A DNA stretch of 64,000 nt from Rhyzopertha dominica (taxonomy: Eukaryota; Arthropoda; Insecta; Coleoptera; Bostrichidae). Positions 10,623 through 58,513 of the stretch are shown here, in pieces (positions within the stretch are counted from its first letter, which is position 1; each line of letters opens with the position of its first letter). The stretch lies in assembly GCA_025024175.1 (NCBI GenBank), contig QCXZ01000075.1, positions 2,418,001 to 2,482,000 of the forward strand. Reading direction: 5' to 3'. A program made the translations under genes and the position numbers. Below the pieces are notes generated by a model. The model had not been told where the DNA came from, searched no databases, and saw only the letters and a program-made list of their open reading frames with translations.

Positions 10623-12887
10623 CAGGGTGATTTTTTGAAAACTTCACACCTTAAATAACTTTAAATAGAGGAAAAATTTAAAATTTTGCAAAAACAGGTA
10701 AACTTTTGTTTGCAGGGGGACAACTTTTGAGATAAGTTTTTAATGGATAGCGCTTACCCTCTTAGCGGGGTAGATACCCCTTCAAAAATTTTAAATGAAA
10801 CTACTCATCTTACGATACATCATTTAAAAGCTTATTACACAAGGAGTCTTGCCATGTAATTAGTTTTACTATTTTTTACCCAGTGGGTCAAAAAGTGCAT
10901 TGTAGCAAGTGGCTTATAAAATGGAATATTTTGGACTTTTTTAACAAAATTTATTGTCTTGCAGTTACAATAAAAATTGTCCTTACTTAAGCCTAAAAAA
11001 ACTTGTTAAAAAATAATTGTTACACCTAAGCAAAATGCTAAAAATACTTAAAATTTTCTTTCGACATTACTTGATATTGCAACTCGACAGTTTATACTGA
11101 ATTGACTAAATAATTATCTACTTTATGTTTCCAATTTTTTGTTTCAACTTTTTGGCTACTTCTTTGGCACGACCATCTTTTTGTTCACATTCCTTTTTAT
11201 AAATCGCGTGAAATTTTAAAGTGAGAGTCCAAGTGATAATGGTTTATTCAACTGCCAAAAGGGTAGAAATAATGTTTATTTACGGTGCTGAGCATAGCTG
11301 TGCTCGTGCGTCAGCAAGGGTGTTTAACGAACGGCACCTCGATAAAAATGTTGACGCTAGGTACATTCTCGATCTCGTGCAGAAATTTCAAGACACTGGA
11401 TCTGTAGTAAACAAAAAGAGGGCAGGGAATAGAGTCGTTGATGAAATGGCCCAACTTGAAGTACTTGGTCATTTTGCTATGGATCCAACTAGCTCTTTGC
11501 GTAACATTTCTACAGCCACTGGACTTTCTTATTCATCTGTAAGGAAAGTTACAAAACTGCACAAATNCCATCCCTATAAGATAAAAAACTCTCCAGGAAC
11601 TCGGCGAAGATGACTTCGATAGAAGACTGCAATTTTGCGATTTTATGACAGAAAAGATTATAGTAAATCCAAATCTAATAAAAAATATCTTCAGTGATGA
11701 ATGCACATTTTTTTGAACAGCTCTGTAAATAATCATAACGTCAGATACTGGAGTGACGAAGATCCTTATATTTTTCGAGAAGGTCATACACAAGTTCCTC
11801 AGAAGCTGAACGTCTGGGCTGGAACACTTGGCAACGCAATTGTAGGTCCAATTTTCATTGATGGGACGCTAAATGGGGGAATGTATTTAGAATTACTTGA
11901 TAACGTTATTGATCCTTTAATCACAGAGCAATTAGAAAACCAACGTGACCCTGAAGGAAATCCAATGTTGGATGAATACGAATTGTTTTACCAACATGAT
12001 GGAGCCCCACCGCATTACGCCATTAATGTGCGAAATTGGTTAAATCATAGATTTCCTGTTCAATTGAATGGCCGCCATGATCACCCGATTTGACTGCTTT
12101 AGATTTCTTTCTATGGGGTCATTTAAAATCTGTGGTTTACAAAACNCAACCTACTAGCTTGGACGATCTGCGAGAAAGAATTATTAACGAGTGCAGGAGG
12201 ATTTCACCTGAAACTTTCCGAAAAGTGCAGCAGGAGTTCGAGAACCGTCTGTATTATTGTATGGAAAGAGGTGGTGCACATTTTGAGAATCTATTGTAAG
12301 GTTTGAATTTCTATGGTTTTGTTCACACTGTTTTTGGAATTACAAATAAATAATTTTTCTTTTTCGTGGACATGGACTTTCTAAAAAATTACATGATAAA
12401 TACTTTAATGTTAATAATAATGTTAAAAGAAAATTTTCAGTATTCTGGAAGTTTCTTTTAAGTGTCATATTTTTTACAAGTTGTTTGTTTAAATTTTGGG
12501 TTCTCGTAAGGACAAATTTTATTTCCGCTCTAAAATAAAATACATTTTGTTGAAAAGAGTCCAAAATATTCAATTTAATAAGCAACCTGTTTCGTAGGCA
12601 CTATTAATCTATTACCCCGTCAATAAGTTAAACGTGGTAAAACTAATTACATGGCCAGACTCTTTGTGAAATAAGCTTTCAAATGATGTAACACAAGATG
12701 GATAGTTCCATTTAAAATTTTTAAAGGGGTGTCTACCCTGCTCAGAGAGTAAGCGCTATCCATTAAAAACTTATCTCAAAAGTTGTCCCCCTGCAAACAA
12801 AAGTTTACCTGTTTTTGCAAATTTTTAAATTTTTGCTATATTTAAAGTTATTTATTTAAGGTGTGAAGTTTTCAAAAAATCACCTTG
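10623..12887 (+). mobile_element. Tc1/mariner-superfamily element with very long inverted repeats
   Basis: The left end is TA plus CAGGGTGATTTTTTGAAAAC and the right end is its near-perfect reverse complement followed by TA at 12888. The inverted repeats extend inwards about 360-440 bp on each side, as far as a shared GTCCTTAC word at about 10980 and 12510, with moderate divergence. Between them sits a transposase gene on the plus strand. An element of 2.27 kb with arms this long is much larger than a classical mariner. Confidence 0.88.
11221..12299 (+). pseudogene. Transposase of the long-TIR element, frameshifted
   Basis: The N-terminal segment (11221-11613) has an HTH-like region, ARASARVFNERHLDKNVDAR, and a second helix region around RNISTATGLSYSSVRKV. 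A FSDECTF block carrying the first catalytic Asp follows at about 11690 in a shifted frame. The middle (11701-12093) holds NVRYWSDEDPYIFREGHTQ, QKLNVWAG and FYQHDGAPPHY (second Asp). The tail (12090-12299) continues LTALDFFLWGHLKSVVY, where the third acidic residue is the Asp of ALDFF. At least three frame breaks are needed to join the parts. The DLTALDFFLWG signature puts it in a distinct Tc1/mariner branch common in insects; the exact clade is not claimed. Confidence 0.8.
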
Positions 12888-12955
12888 TATATATTCTTAT
12901 GAAAATCATAAATATAAAAACGTTGAATGAAAACATAAGATAAGAGATCTCGCAT

Positions 12956-13990
12956 TTGCGTTCTATCCAGAATAGATACATAGATGTATATGTATCGAAG
13001 GAAACCCGCAGAAAAACTCCAATCAGATCTTCAACATCTTCATTAGTACTTTGGATAGACGCAAAACCACCAGACCATGCTGTTCGGGGGTATCTGTTGA
13101 CCATGTGTTCAACTGTTTGGAGGGGGTCTCTATATTCACAAGAAGGGTTGATTGATAGATGGATCCCATTTATTAAGAAAAAGGTTGCATTTCCTATAGC
13201 CAGTACGTAGGCGATTCAAAGTGACCCAACACTTTCTCGGGAGATTAGTTCCTGCCTGTTTTTCCGTAGGATCGTCTATAAGCTGTTGATTAAATATATC
13301 ATCTGTTCATTCTACTTCAAGATAATATTTCTTCCTCAAATTGTGCCTTTTAAGTCTTCGGAAAATTTCAGAGGTTTTTTACCATTTTCGTTGTTCCAAG
13401 CTAGGTAAGACAGTGTACTTTTTTAAATCTACTTTTTTAGATGGGAAATACAAATTATAATTAAAATTTGAACAGTCCTAAGATAATGCTTAGAAGTGTT
13501 AACTTCTGATGCTCTGGGAAGATACGTACTACTAATTTTTTTTGACTTCAAAAGCAAGTACACGTCATTTGTCGCTAAATCAACAGGATTACGTCATTCA
13601 GCGCCCAGAAAGGCGGGAATTTCAAAAATTTAAACTCCGATTCACATCGGAACGTGTGTATTGATACCCGTTGTGACTGCACTTCATTTAGCGTTGCTAT
13701 TTTCCGCTGGAATCCTCCGTTCGTCTCTCGGATGCAATTCAGAACTAGCGGAAAAGTTGCCTTAATATCAAATTATAGACGGGTCTACGTGACGTCGTTA
13801 TACGCGATCTGGTTCAGTGAAAACAGGGTAGGTAAATATATGGTCGATCGATTTACATTGGCGTCCGATTATGATTCATGCGGCCGAAAATGATGTCACA
13901 TGGATACGGCGTCTCGTTTTCTATCAAAAAATAATCTCGAAGAATCGCCATAGTATAGGTTCTCCGAGGTATATTTTTACAAGTCACCGT
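12956..13990. other. Intronic stretch, no recognised gene
   Basis: Short open frames exist, but none shows a recognisable motif or splice context. A slightly CpG-richer patch at 13540-13900 includes a TACGTCA word; nothing supports an exon. Confidence 0.4.
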
Positions 13991-14019
13991 TGGTCGTAGT
14001 ATTGTTCTGTATACATGTA

Positions 14020-14480
14020 CGAGGGAAGATCATTAATTACGGTCCCTGACAGACACAAAACATGAAAATAATTATGTTTATATTTCGACATAGTCTTCTT
14101 GAATTTCGATGCAATCGTCTACTGCTGTCATTGTCATATCGGGGCTCACGTAGATATTTATTCAATTTCGGAAGTAGGAAGTAATCGCTGGGAGCTAGGT
14201 CTGGTGATTACGCAGGGTGTTCATGCTGCGTCGTGAATAGCATTCATTGCAATATGGCTTTTGTGTACATGAGCGTTGTCCTGATGGAACAAAATTTATT
14301 TCGTCGACTTTCCCCGTCTTTTTTCTTTGATGCGCTCGTGCAATTTTGAAATTAAGTTAGCATAGAAAAAACCTGTTATTGTGCCCACGTTCCAAAAAAA
14401 ACAACCATTAAAATCCTGTCCGCATCCCAAAAAATTGTGGCCATAATTTTACCAACAGAGGGCACAACTCCAAATTTGCG
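14020..14480 (-). mobile_element. mariner family A, degraded copy
   Basis: Starts at TA plus CGAGGGAAGATCATTAATTA, the family A terminus. It then shows minus-strand remnants equivalent to the C-terminal and middle transposase parts (words for AIHDA, IAMNAIH and VHKSHIAMN are detectable but shifted). A stretch near 14370-14420 is partly duplicated. No reading frame survives, and the second terminus is absent. Confidence 0.75.
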
Positions 14481-14704
14481 TGGTGGAGGAGAAACTTTGT
14501 GATGCCGTGGGGGCCTGCTGTCAAATTGAGGTATGCAGTTGCATGCCAATTTGTCAGGTTACAGGTCACTTCCTTTAGGAAGTAGTACCCGTTAAGGCAG
14601 CTAGGTGGCTTTGTCATCATGTCAGTGTAATGCTGACAGATGGCATTGCCATCCTGAATTCTTACTTACATTATACCCTTGCTTTGGTTTATAAGCAAAA
14701 CCAG

Positions 14705-14814
14705 TTCTATGCCGTGCTGTCTACACTAGACCTAAACTGCACTGATGAGCTGTAATGACTGCGAAATAGATCTGTCTGCAGTTGGTTGAGGTGTAGACAG
14801 CACAGCATAGACAT
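14705..14814. mobile_element. Short palindromic MITE-like element
   Basis: Inverted repeats of about 22 bp, reading TCTATGC(C/T)GTGCTGTCTACA, face each other at 14706-14726 and 14791-14811 around a core of about 65 bp. The right arm plus flank recurs, reverse-complemented, at 54272-54320 in another intron of the same gene. This supports a dispersed non-autonomous family. No coding capacity. Confidence 0.65.
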
Positions 14815-16439
14815 GCATTTTAAACTTTTAATATGTCAAAGAATGTCACTGTTAATCAACGCCTACTATATCAGGGACCGTAATTTCGTTTTCGTGAAAC
14901 AATTTTTGATTAAAAAGAAACTGTTTTACTACCCGCATCTTTCCTCTTATTTCCTCCGCCGCATTACCTTCTCTTGTTATTAATATTCCCAAATATATGA
15001 AGCTATCCACCTTTTCTATTTTCATAACTCTACCCTCATCTAATTCTATTTACAATGCTCCTGTGTTTATTTGCGTATATTTGTCTTATCTGCATTTAAT
15101 TCTAATCGTATGTTTCTTGCTTCGTATACTCTTTAATTACAGACACTGATGGCTGTTTAATTAATAACTGTTTCTCTAGTCCTCTTCTTTATAGTCCTCC
15201 TCATGTTCGTTTTTGTCCTGAAAGTGTTATATCCATTTAAGATTTCGTCAAAATACTCCTCTCTATATTGGCCTTTTTTCATTCCCAATTAATTTGCCTT
15301 CCTTATAGTCACAAAGCAGAAATCCTTGTCTATATTCACAATCGCTTTTCATTAATCCTTTATAAAAATCATCTTTTGCCCTTTGTACAAATCTTCAAAA
15401 TCTTTCTACTTATTTTCGACGTAAGCGCGTTCGTTTTGTCTCCCTTTAAATGTTCTTGCTTTCGGCTTTGTCTTCCCTCTAGATCCTTGTATCCTGATCT
15501 GAATTTATTTGAATCATTTTCTCATAGACCTTCTGTCTACTTTTCTTACAATATTCGTTGAACCATCTCCCTCTATTGCGTTCCTTTTTTTTCTTAATTT
15601 TGTCCTCGAAATTACTTGTTACTTGTCCAATATTTAACTTGTTTAGTGTAGTTTACCGAGTAATTAAGTCAAAGGCAGTAAGACGAATGAATTTAGTCTT
15701 AACTAAATTAATGGTGTGGACAAAGGTACCAATAAACTAACACCGTCCATAGTGGATCTTACGAAAACAGAAAAATCTGTTTAGGTAGTTTATTTTCGCT
15801 TTTTTTGTAAATAATTTGCATGAATGTCAAATTATCAAGTTATTTACCGTATATATGTCTCATAAATCATACGTCGTATTAAATTTGCGTGATTATCTTT
15901 GAAAATCTTCGACGAACCAACGTGTTTGCACTTTCTGTCCTGAAGTCCATTTACAGCTATATTTTTCAGTTGATTTCTGGGTTGTCCTTACCATCGAAAT
16001 ATTTGTTCTGTATTTTCAGTTGTTAAATCACGGAAATTGATGATGGCGCTATTGATATTTCTTTTTTAAGACATTTTCAGATATCCCATGCTTATATTGA
16101 TCGATGTGACGTCATACCCAGGTGTTTTATTTTACGCTGTATTAGACGTATCGGCGGGGGTCTCCTTTTAAGTTTGGAGGAAGTATAAATAAATTCGGAT
16201 GAATGAACTTCAAATTAAATTCTGGCTATTTTCGATTAGCAGAGGGATTTATTGAAAGTGAATTGCCTGCCTCATGCTTATCCGTGCTATAAAAGTGTGC
16301 TTCAGGTATAGTACTTCCTCTTCCGGGACGCTTGTGCAGAGCTTTTAAAAACGTTATGTTTAAATTACTTTAAATATAAAAAATACACGATCTGAACATT
16401 GTTTAAAATCTACTTATTTCTTATGGAACGATAATTTTT

Positions 16440-17512
16440 ATGAACAAAAATCAGGTTGGTCAATGGGTTCACCTCTAAGTCCTGTTGTAGCCAATTTGTT
16501 TATGAAAAAACAGGTAGCGATAAACAGTTTTCAGTTTGAGCCAAAATGTTGGTATAGGTACGTAGATGACACTTTTGTTATTTGGCCCCACGGTATAGAA
16601 GAGTTGGGTAGGTTTCTAAATCATTTGAACATTTGACATAAAATTTACTATGGAATTAGAAAGCAATTACAGTTTACCTTTCTTGGATGTCCAACTGGAC
16701 AAGGTCTACAGAAAACCAACACACTCGGATAGATATTTACATGCCACATCTCACCACCCTCCCTCTCCAAAGAATAGTCTTATAAGGACATTATTTGTTA
16801 GAGCACAAAGGATCTCAGACGAAAGTTCTTTACAAAAAGAAATATATCTCAAATCGGCGATAGTGAGAAATGGTTATAGCAATAAGAATATTTGGTCAGT
16901 TTTTAATAAAAGTGCTCATCCATATCAAGTAAATTCTCAGCCAGGACAAAGTAAATTGAAGTTGAGTTTGCCTTACGTACAAGGCCTTTCGGAAATATTA
17001 AAGAGGATGCTTAGAAAACACGATATTTTAGTTGTTGATAGTACATATAATAATTTAGATAAAATTTTAAGTGCTATTAAACATAAAGTACATTTAGAGA
17101 GTGAAGGTGTTTACAAAATTACTTGTTCTTGCGGCAAGTGTTACATAGGTGAAACTAAAAGAAAAGTAGGTACGCGTTTGAAAGAACACATACGTTGACT
17201 TTGATAAATGAATTGTGGAAATTATGAGTTAGGTGACATTTGGAAGGCTATTTTGTAGTTATTTTTTACCAAGTAGTTCGTGTATATCTAGTAGGTAGGT
17301 ACTTCCTTTTTCGGGGTTAAGTTCTTTTTTATCAGGTTGGCACGTTGTTTCTATGACGTCTCGCTTCCTTGGTGATTACTTTCAAAATTTTGTTTGAACT
17401 TGTGTCAGGCAAATTTTGAAGTTATTCGTCTTTGATAAAGATTACAGGTGTAATCGAAACGTCAGACTATAACTTTTTGTCAGTGTTTCTTTCCGAGAAA
17501 ATATTATATTAG
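16440..17512 (+). mobile_element. Penelope-like retroelement, 5'-truncated, RT plus GIY-YIG
   Basis: Plus-strand frames contain the end of a Penelope-type reverse transcriptase: MGSPLSPVVANLFM at about 16460, then YRYVDDTFVIWPHG (catalytic YVDD) at about 16557. After one frame break, the open frame 16650-17198 carries LPFLDVQLDKVYRKPTHSDR and ends in a GIY-YIG endonuclease, CSCGKCYIGETKRKVGTRLK, cut off at REH..R by a stop. The 3' module at 17383-17512 recurs at 6758 and 22975. Penelope-like elements use this endonuclease to prime integration. The copy is truncated and frameshifted, hence dead. Confidence 0.85.
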
Positions 17513-18869
17513 GTTTAGTTTTTTTCGGAGGGACTAGTTTTGAGTTTTTTCATTTAGTGTTTTAGAAAACCTGTATCCATGAAGAAGGGAAATATTATAA
17601 AGTAGCTATAACTTCGGTACTCTTTGAGAATGACTGATAGGTTGAATCGATAGTTAGAGGTATCTAATTCATAATATTTTACAATGAGTGTGGTTGTATT
17701 TAAATGTTTTCAAGGTGTGTTTTTTGGAAACTTTTAAAACTTTTAGTGTCCTCTTTTCGAAGTTATAAATTATAATATTATCCCATTCTCATTAGGAATA
17801 AAACTTCATTTATCTTGGCCAAGCTTTCGGAAATTTTTTGTCTTCTTCATGGACTATAATATTTTATTAACTAACTACAAGAAGCAGAGGACTAAAAATC
17901 GCATAAAAATGAAAAAATAATAATAGATTTGGAATTATCTTTTATGCAAGGAGTATGTAAGAGGAGTACAAACATAATTATTTATTGCAGGTAAAATTAC
18001 TTATGATAAAGTTAATAATTGCAAAGAATATTGACAAATATGAAAATTTACTTCAAATTAGAAAGCTTAAGTAGAAAATCAGATTTTCTTTCTTTTTTAT
18101 CTTTTACTTTACCGAACAGTAGATTGTATGTAGTGTTTAAACGTGTCCTAGCTGATATCGTGTTCATATTTTATTTATATATTTATTACAATTAGAATTG
18201 TAGTTTTTCCTTCCGTTCGTTCTTATTTACTGGATGGAATAGGGTATCTGCAGTTAAGCAATATCTCTCAACATTCGTGTAGGTTTTTATCTTTAAAATC
18301 AGGATGATAAATTGTGTTTACCCTATGAACAGAATTTTTTATAATAGAAAATTTTTGATGATGTGGATGGTAAGACATGAAGTTTCAATATTTGTTTGAA
18401 GCAATTTTTTATGAAATTCAAATATTATTTGATTGTTAAAAATTAATACGATTGTTTTTAGAAAGTACAGCTGTAAATTTGAGTTTAGGATGAAACTATA
18501 ATATGATCTATATTTTCTGTAGGTGCCATGCAATCATCATATCTAATAGAAATAGGAATATTGTAATGTCCTTTGCGTTTGGTATCGGTAAATAACTATC
18601 CAACTATCTCTTTATAAATCATATTATCAAATCCGAAATAGAATGAATTTAAAACAAATTTGCAAATATTTAAAAAAGACTTCTACGTTAGGGATATCGT
18701 TATAATGAAAATGCCCCCATCGATTATCTGTCTGCAAAAAAGGTTTGTGGCAGGTCAAGTTTTTTTTTAGTATTTTTAGTGCGACGGTTATTTTTGTGAT
18801 AAAAATAGCTCGAACAAAAATTGTAGATCATGCATTTTTCCTAGGATACTCCAGTAGCGTGGAAACTTC

Positions 18870-20667
18870 ATATTACGCTTACATCTTCAAGCCATATGCA
18901 CCTTGGCTTACGCCAATTAAGATCATGATGCCAGAACGTAATAAGTTACTAAGTAAGTACAAACGAACGGTAAAATTGCAGGATTGGGTTCAGTATAACC
19001 AGTTTCGTAACATGACGGTTAGCGCTATTAGAAAGGAAAAGACTGCGTACTTAAACCAAGTCAGCATTAATACTTCCAGTAAACATTTGTGGAAAACTCT
19101 AAATTACTTACACGTCAAGCTAGGTGGGAAGTCCTGTGACATATCATCATACTCTGCTAATGAAATAAATGATTACTTCATGTCCGTATTTTCCCCATCC
19201 AATAACTGTCCCAATGAAGAAAAACAATTTGATAAACAACTTTTTAATGAAGGTACTAAATTTTATATTAAATTAATTTCCCCTGAAGATGTTGCTAATG
19301 TTATTCTTGCTTTGAAATCAAATGCAGTTGGACACGACGACGTTTCTATGATTATGTTTCTGAAGCTAAAATTATACCCGAAAGCCAGTCAGGTTTTCGT
19401 ACTCATTACAGTACAACAACTGCGTTGACTAATTTGGTGGACGAGTGCATTGGATCCCTCGATGCTGGCAGGGCAAGTCTCTTGGTCTCATTGGATTTTT
19501 CGAAAGCTTTTGATACACTGGATCATGTGTTGCTTTGTAGTAAATTGACTTACTACGGTTTTGATTATTCGCTCAATAGGTGCCAGCGAGTCTTGCTGGA
19601 TGGCGAAATGTCTGGTGTCGACAGAGTGACGTCGGGAGTCCCTCAAGTATCTATCCTGGGACCTATTCTGTTTTTAATTTACACCGCTGATTTACTCTCG
19701 AAACCCAAATTTTCAACTTGCGTGGCATACGCTGACGATACTTACCTTTTACACCATTTCAACCCACAGAACATAGAAAGGCAACATTAGTGTAAACTCA
19801 AAGTTGAACAGCAATAAGTGTTCTGTAGTATACTTCGCGTCGAAATCGTCACAAAAATGTTTTGTGAAGGATGATATTAATGTACATGTGGACCATAATC
19901 AACTGCCTGTATATGAAAGGATCAAAAGTCTTGGTTTAAGTATAGATAATGACCTTCGTTTTAAAAATCACGTCTCTTCTGTTATTTAAAAATGTTATGT
20001 TGCTTTAAAGCTCTTGTACTCTAATCATCAAAAAATTATGCGAATCTCTGGTAATCCCTCACTTACTTTATTGTTTTACGGTATATTTTCCTTGTCTTGG
20101 TGCCGTTAATAAATACAGGCTTCAGAAGGTGCAGAATAACTGCTGCAGATTCATATTTGGACTAAAAAAATATGCTCATATCAGTAAGTACATACAGCAA
20201 CTTAAATGGTTAAAAATTTATCAACTTTTTCATTACCACCTTGCAACTTTCTTGTTTTGTGTCTTTCGATCCTCTTCGCCAAAATATTTGCGTGATAAGT
20301 TTCATAGTCGTCGCAGCTTGCATTGCACTGATTTATCTCTTAGATATGTCCACCATTTATCAATGCCTAGCTTCCGAACCTCCTTATACATGCGTTTTTT
20401 TACTTATAATGCTATAAAATGTTATAATGAACACTGATTTGTTTACTAAAATATGCTCTGTAGAAAGTTTCAAAAAACAATTGATGTATAGGTTAAGTCA
20501 TTAGCTTGTAATTATAGTCAAAGCATGGTACTATAGTTGTTTATATTTTTGGTTTGTTTATTTCTCATATTGAACTAAGTTTATATTTTATTTTGGATTG
20601 AGTGGAATAGCTACGCTAGACTCCGCCCAATAGTATGTTTAAATAAAGTTCTATTATTATTATTACA
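18870..20667 (+). mobile_element. Non-LTR retrotransposon copy with internal deletion
   Basis: Frames in order give: a pre-RT region with KPYAPWLTPIKIMMPERNK and YNQFRNMTVSAIRKEKTAYL (about 18888-19100); a damaged early RT; LVSLDFSKAFDTLDHVLLCS; SGVPQVSILGPILFLIYTAD; YADDTYLLHHF (19425-19790); and C-terminal RT parts (19804-20437). The 3' UTR ends in ATT repeats (20652-20665), typical of Jockey/CR1-like groups. The RT between NAVGHDD and ESQSGFRTH is deleted, and several frameshifts are present. The same family lies on the minus strand at 46103-47076. Confidence 0.85.
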
Positions 20668-21096
20668 ACTTTAGTAGTAAGTTTTGGAATATGAATTCGT
20701 AGAAATTGTGAATCTTAGAAAAAAATAGCGTATCTGCAATTTTTGCCTGAGCTATTTTTATCATAAAATTTAACCGTTTCGCTGAAAAATCCAAAAAACT
20801 TTGACCTTGCATTTTTTTGCGCACAGGATCTGAGGGGACTTTTCACATTTTCATTATAATGGCACCCCCAACGTCGAGTCTAAAATTATTGACCGTACCC
20901 CCTTTCCTTTCGACACCAAGGAGATTTGTCCAACTTATTTACTTCGAAAATATCCCTCATTTTTATAGCTATCAGAACAAATGCCGCAATCATTTAAATT
21001 TAGAACAGTTTCGCGATTAGATACCCAGATAACATTCAACCGAAATTCCGTTGTATGTCAGTGGCGTACGTATCGTAATTGTGCGAATGTTTGCAG

Positions 21097-56387
<35,291 letters not shown>

Positions 56388-57040
56388 ACAGTGTTGCCAA
56401 AACAAAAAAAAAAAACCTCTCACCGACATCACAGCCTCCCAGCTCCGACACTGTATTCCCCCTCCCTTTTTATATCTGCGTGTAGTGATCACTTCAGTCT
56501 TCTTTTTAGTTTGTTTTTTGTGATACGCGGGATCATTATTTTTTTCTGTGCTTGTACTAACGTAACTTATTATTGGTCAATAGATGTGCGCATCCTCGTT
56601 GCTGTTTCTTCGCTTGGTGTGGGTGAGACGGCTGTCCCCGGTTCTGTTTTTTCTCAATGGGGGGCGGCGTTGCCATATCGCGCGCGTTTTTCCCCAGATC
56701 TAGGGATTTTGGCAAATTTTCGACTAGTCTCTTTAAACCAAATGTGCACAAACTACACATTAACACGGATCGTGCCATACACACACGCGGTTGGTTAGTA
56801 TGTTTTTTCGAGACCGCCACGGAACCAATGTCTGAGATGTGGCGTTAAATTAGAGTGGGAAAAATCAAAGTTGCAAGATACTGCCTCACATGATAAAAAA
56901 AAAATAAACTATGATTTCCCCCTTCCCCCGTCGTGTTTTTTCGTTCTCGCAGGACTTGCGTTCTCTGTACATATTCCGTTGTTTTTCTAGGGAAGTATCA
57001 GTAACTTTTTCATTAAATAAAAATAGGTAAAACAATTTAC
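56388..57040 (+). other. Gbeta13F: Gβ13F 3' UTR
   Basis: Starts after the TAG. Candidate polyadenylation signals AATAAA are at 56903-56908 and 57016-57021. A longer form could extend to the AATAAATAAAATAAT cluster near 58360. The end cannot be fixed without transcripts. Confidence 0.5.
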
Positions 57041-57569
57041 GATATAATACTAGCTTTTGCTTGGTGGAATCGAGTGTTTTTGGTGAATGTTGTTCAAGGG
57101 TATACTGGTCGACGACGTCGGGTCGAGTCGAGCAAATTTACCTGAAACTGTCATGGCCTACCGTCATTTCTTTCAAAAAGTACAGTCAGCCACAAAAAAA
57201 AATGTAGAATTCTTCAAGAAAAAATAAATAATGTTGCGTTCATTTTAATGTACAGTGTACAGTCACTAAATGGAATGCAGTACCCCAACGTCCGCCATAT
57301 TTGGAGTAAGAGTTTTGGCGGGAACATTCGAATTCCCAATGTTAATTTTACTTAGATTGGAATAAACCCATTACTGATCAAGGTATAGAAAAACGAACAT
57401 TGGGACGGACGTTGCGGTACTTTATTCCAGTACAGTGTACTTAATAACTGTCAAGAAGGCATGACGAAAATATTCCATAATGCCGACCCGACGACGTCCG
57501 CCACTTTGTAACGTAAAACAATAACTGCACCGTACACTCACAGTTCTCGACGCCCGGACACAGGCGCAG

Positions 57570-57716
57570 TGTCGTCGATCGACGGGTTCTCTCGAACGGA
57601 GCGCGTAACTTCCGCCGATCTTCTTCGTTTTTTCGGTTCGTTTCGTTCGTTAAAGGGCTCACCGATCAACGGGCGTTACGCGCTACGCTCTGGTTCGAGA
57701 GGACGTCGTCGGTCAA
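57570..57716. repeat. CpG-rich imperfect inverted repeat
   Basis: Left arm 57575-57612 (CGACGGGTTCTCTCGAACGG, AGCGCGTAACTTCC) pairs imperfectly with right arm 57670-57712, whose complement reads ACGTCCTCTCGAACCAGAGC then GTAGCGCGTAACG. About 60 bp of AC/T-rich loop separates them. The 57440-57760 stretch is also much richer in CpG than its surroundings. It could be a promoter for a gene further right or a structured part of a long Gβ13F 3' UTR. Confidence 0.55.
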
Positions 57717-58513
57717 GCTTGGCACGCTAGGGCGTGCTCTAATGTCCCGGCGTTGGCATTTTTTCGGTTCAGTGTGGATGTTTTTATAATTAACTAACTA
57801 TAGGTCATGTCACAGGTAATACTTGTATCAGCCGACGTGCGACGTATGCTTCGAGACGGGAAAGTTGTATATTTTGTTCTGAATTGACATGTTTCAATTT
57901 AAAAAACGTTGTTGATTGTATATTTTGAGATTCTTAAGCAGTAGTTCAATTGTCCTAACCTCGAAACCACACTTGTCACTCTTGCAGTGTCAAATTTGTC
58001 CAATCCGTCTTGAAGGACACCTCGTACGGTAAGACTTCTGCTATTGTTTACGATTCGGGCACAATACACACAACACGCATAGCGTTCATCAGTTTTTTAC
58101 GAGCTGTTTTAGATTTTATAAGGCGGCCATCTTGTGGTACCGGCACAATTTTTGTAAGGGCGCGTTTTCGTTTCACTTCATTATTATTATTATTATTACT
58201 CTGCATACGGCGCGCCGCCAGCGCAAATGGACGTTCTGCGGAATGGCTGGGGCGCGCGTTTTTCAAGTGTAGCGTAGATTGTCATTTTTTATTGTTACTG
58301 ATTTAAATGCGTATGGTGTATGAACTATTATAGCAAACCTATATGTTATACTGTAACGTACGTAATAAATAAAATAATACACTTAACTTGTTTGTGTTGT
58401 TTTTTGAATTCGTCTCTGAGATGTCTTGTGTTTTTTTATGAGTATGTCTTTTGTAGGCTGCAACTGAAGACATGGAGGTGTGACATCCTTTGGGACAATA
58501 CTTGTTCAAACTA

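Noticed and set aside
56391..56820. 135-codon plus-strand and 87-codon minus-strand frames after the Gβ13F stop
   Set aside because: Located in the 3' UTR, with low complexity and no family resemblance or splice context.
58010..58306. 98-codon plus-strand frame preceded by CTCTTGCAG
   Set aside because: The acceptor-like word and the inner GTAAGA could bound a small exon, but the peptide has no family resemblance and includes a Leu run from an ATT microsatellite.
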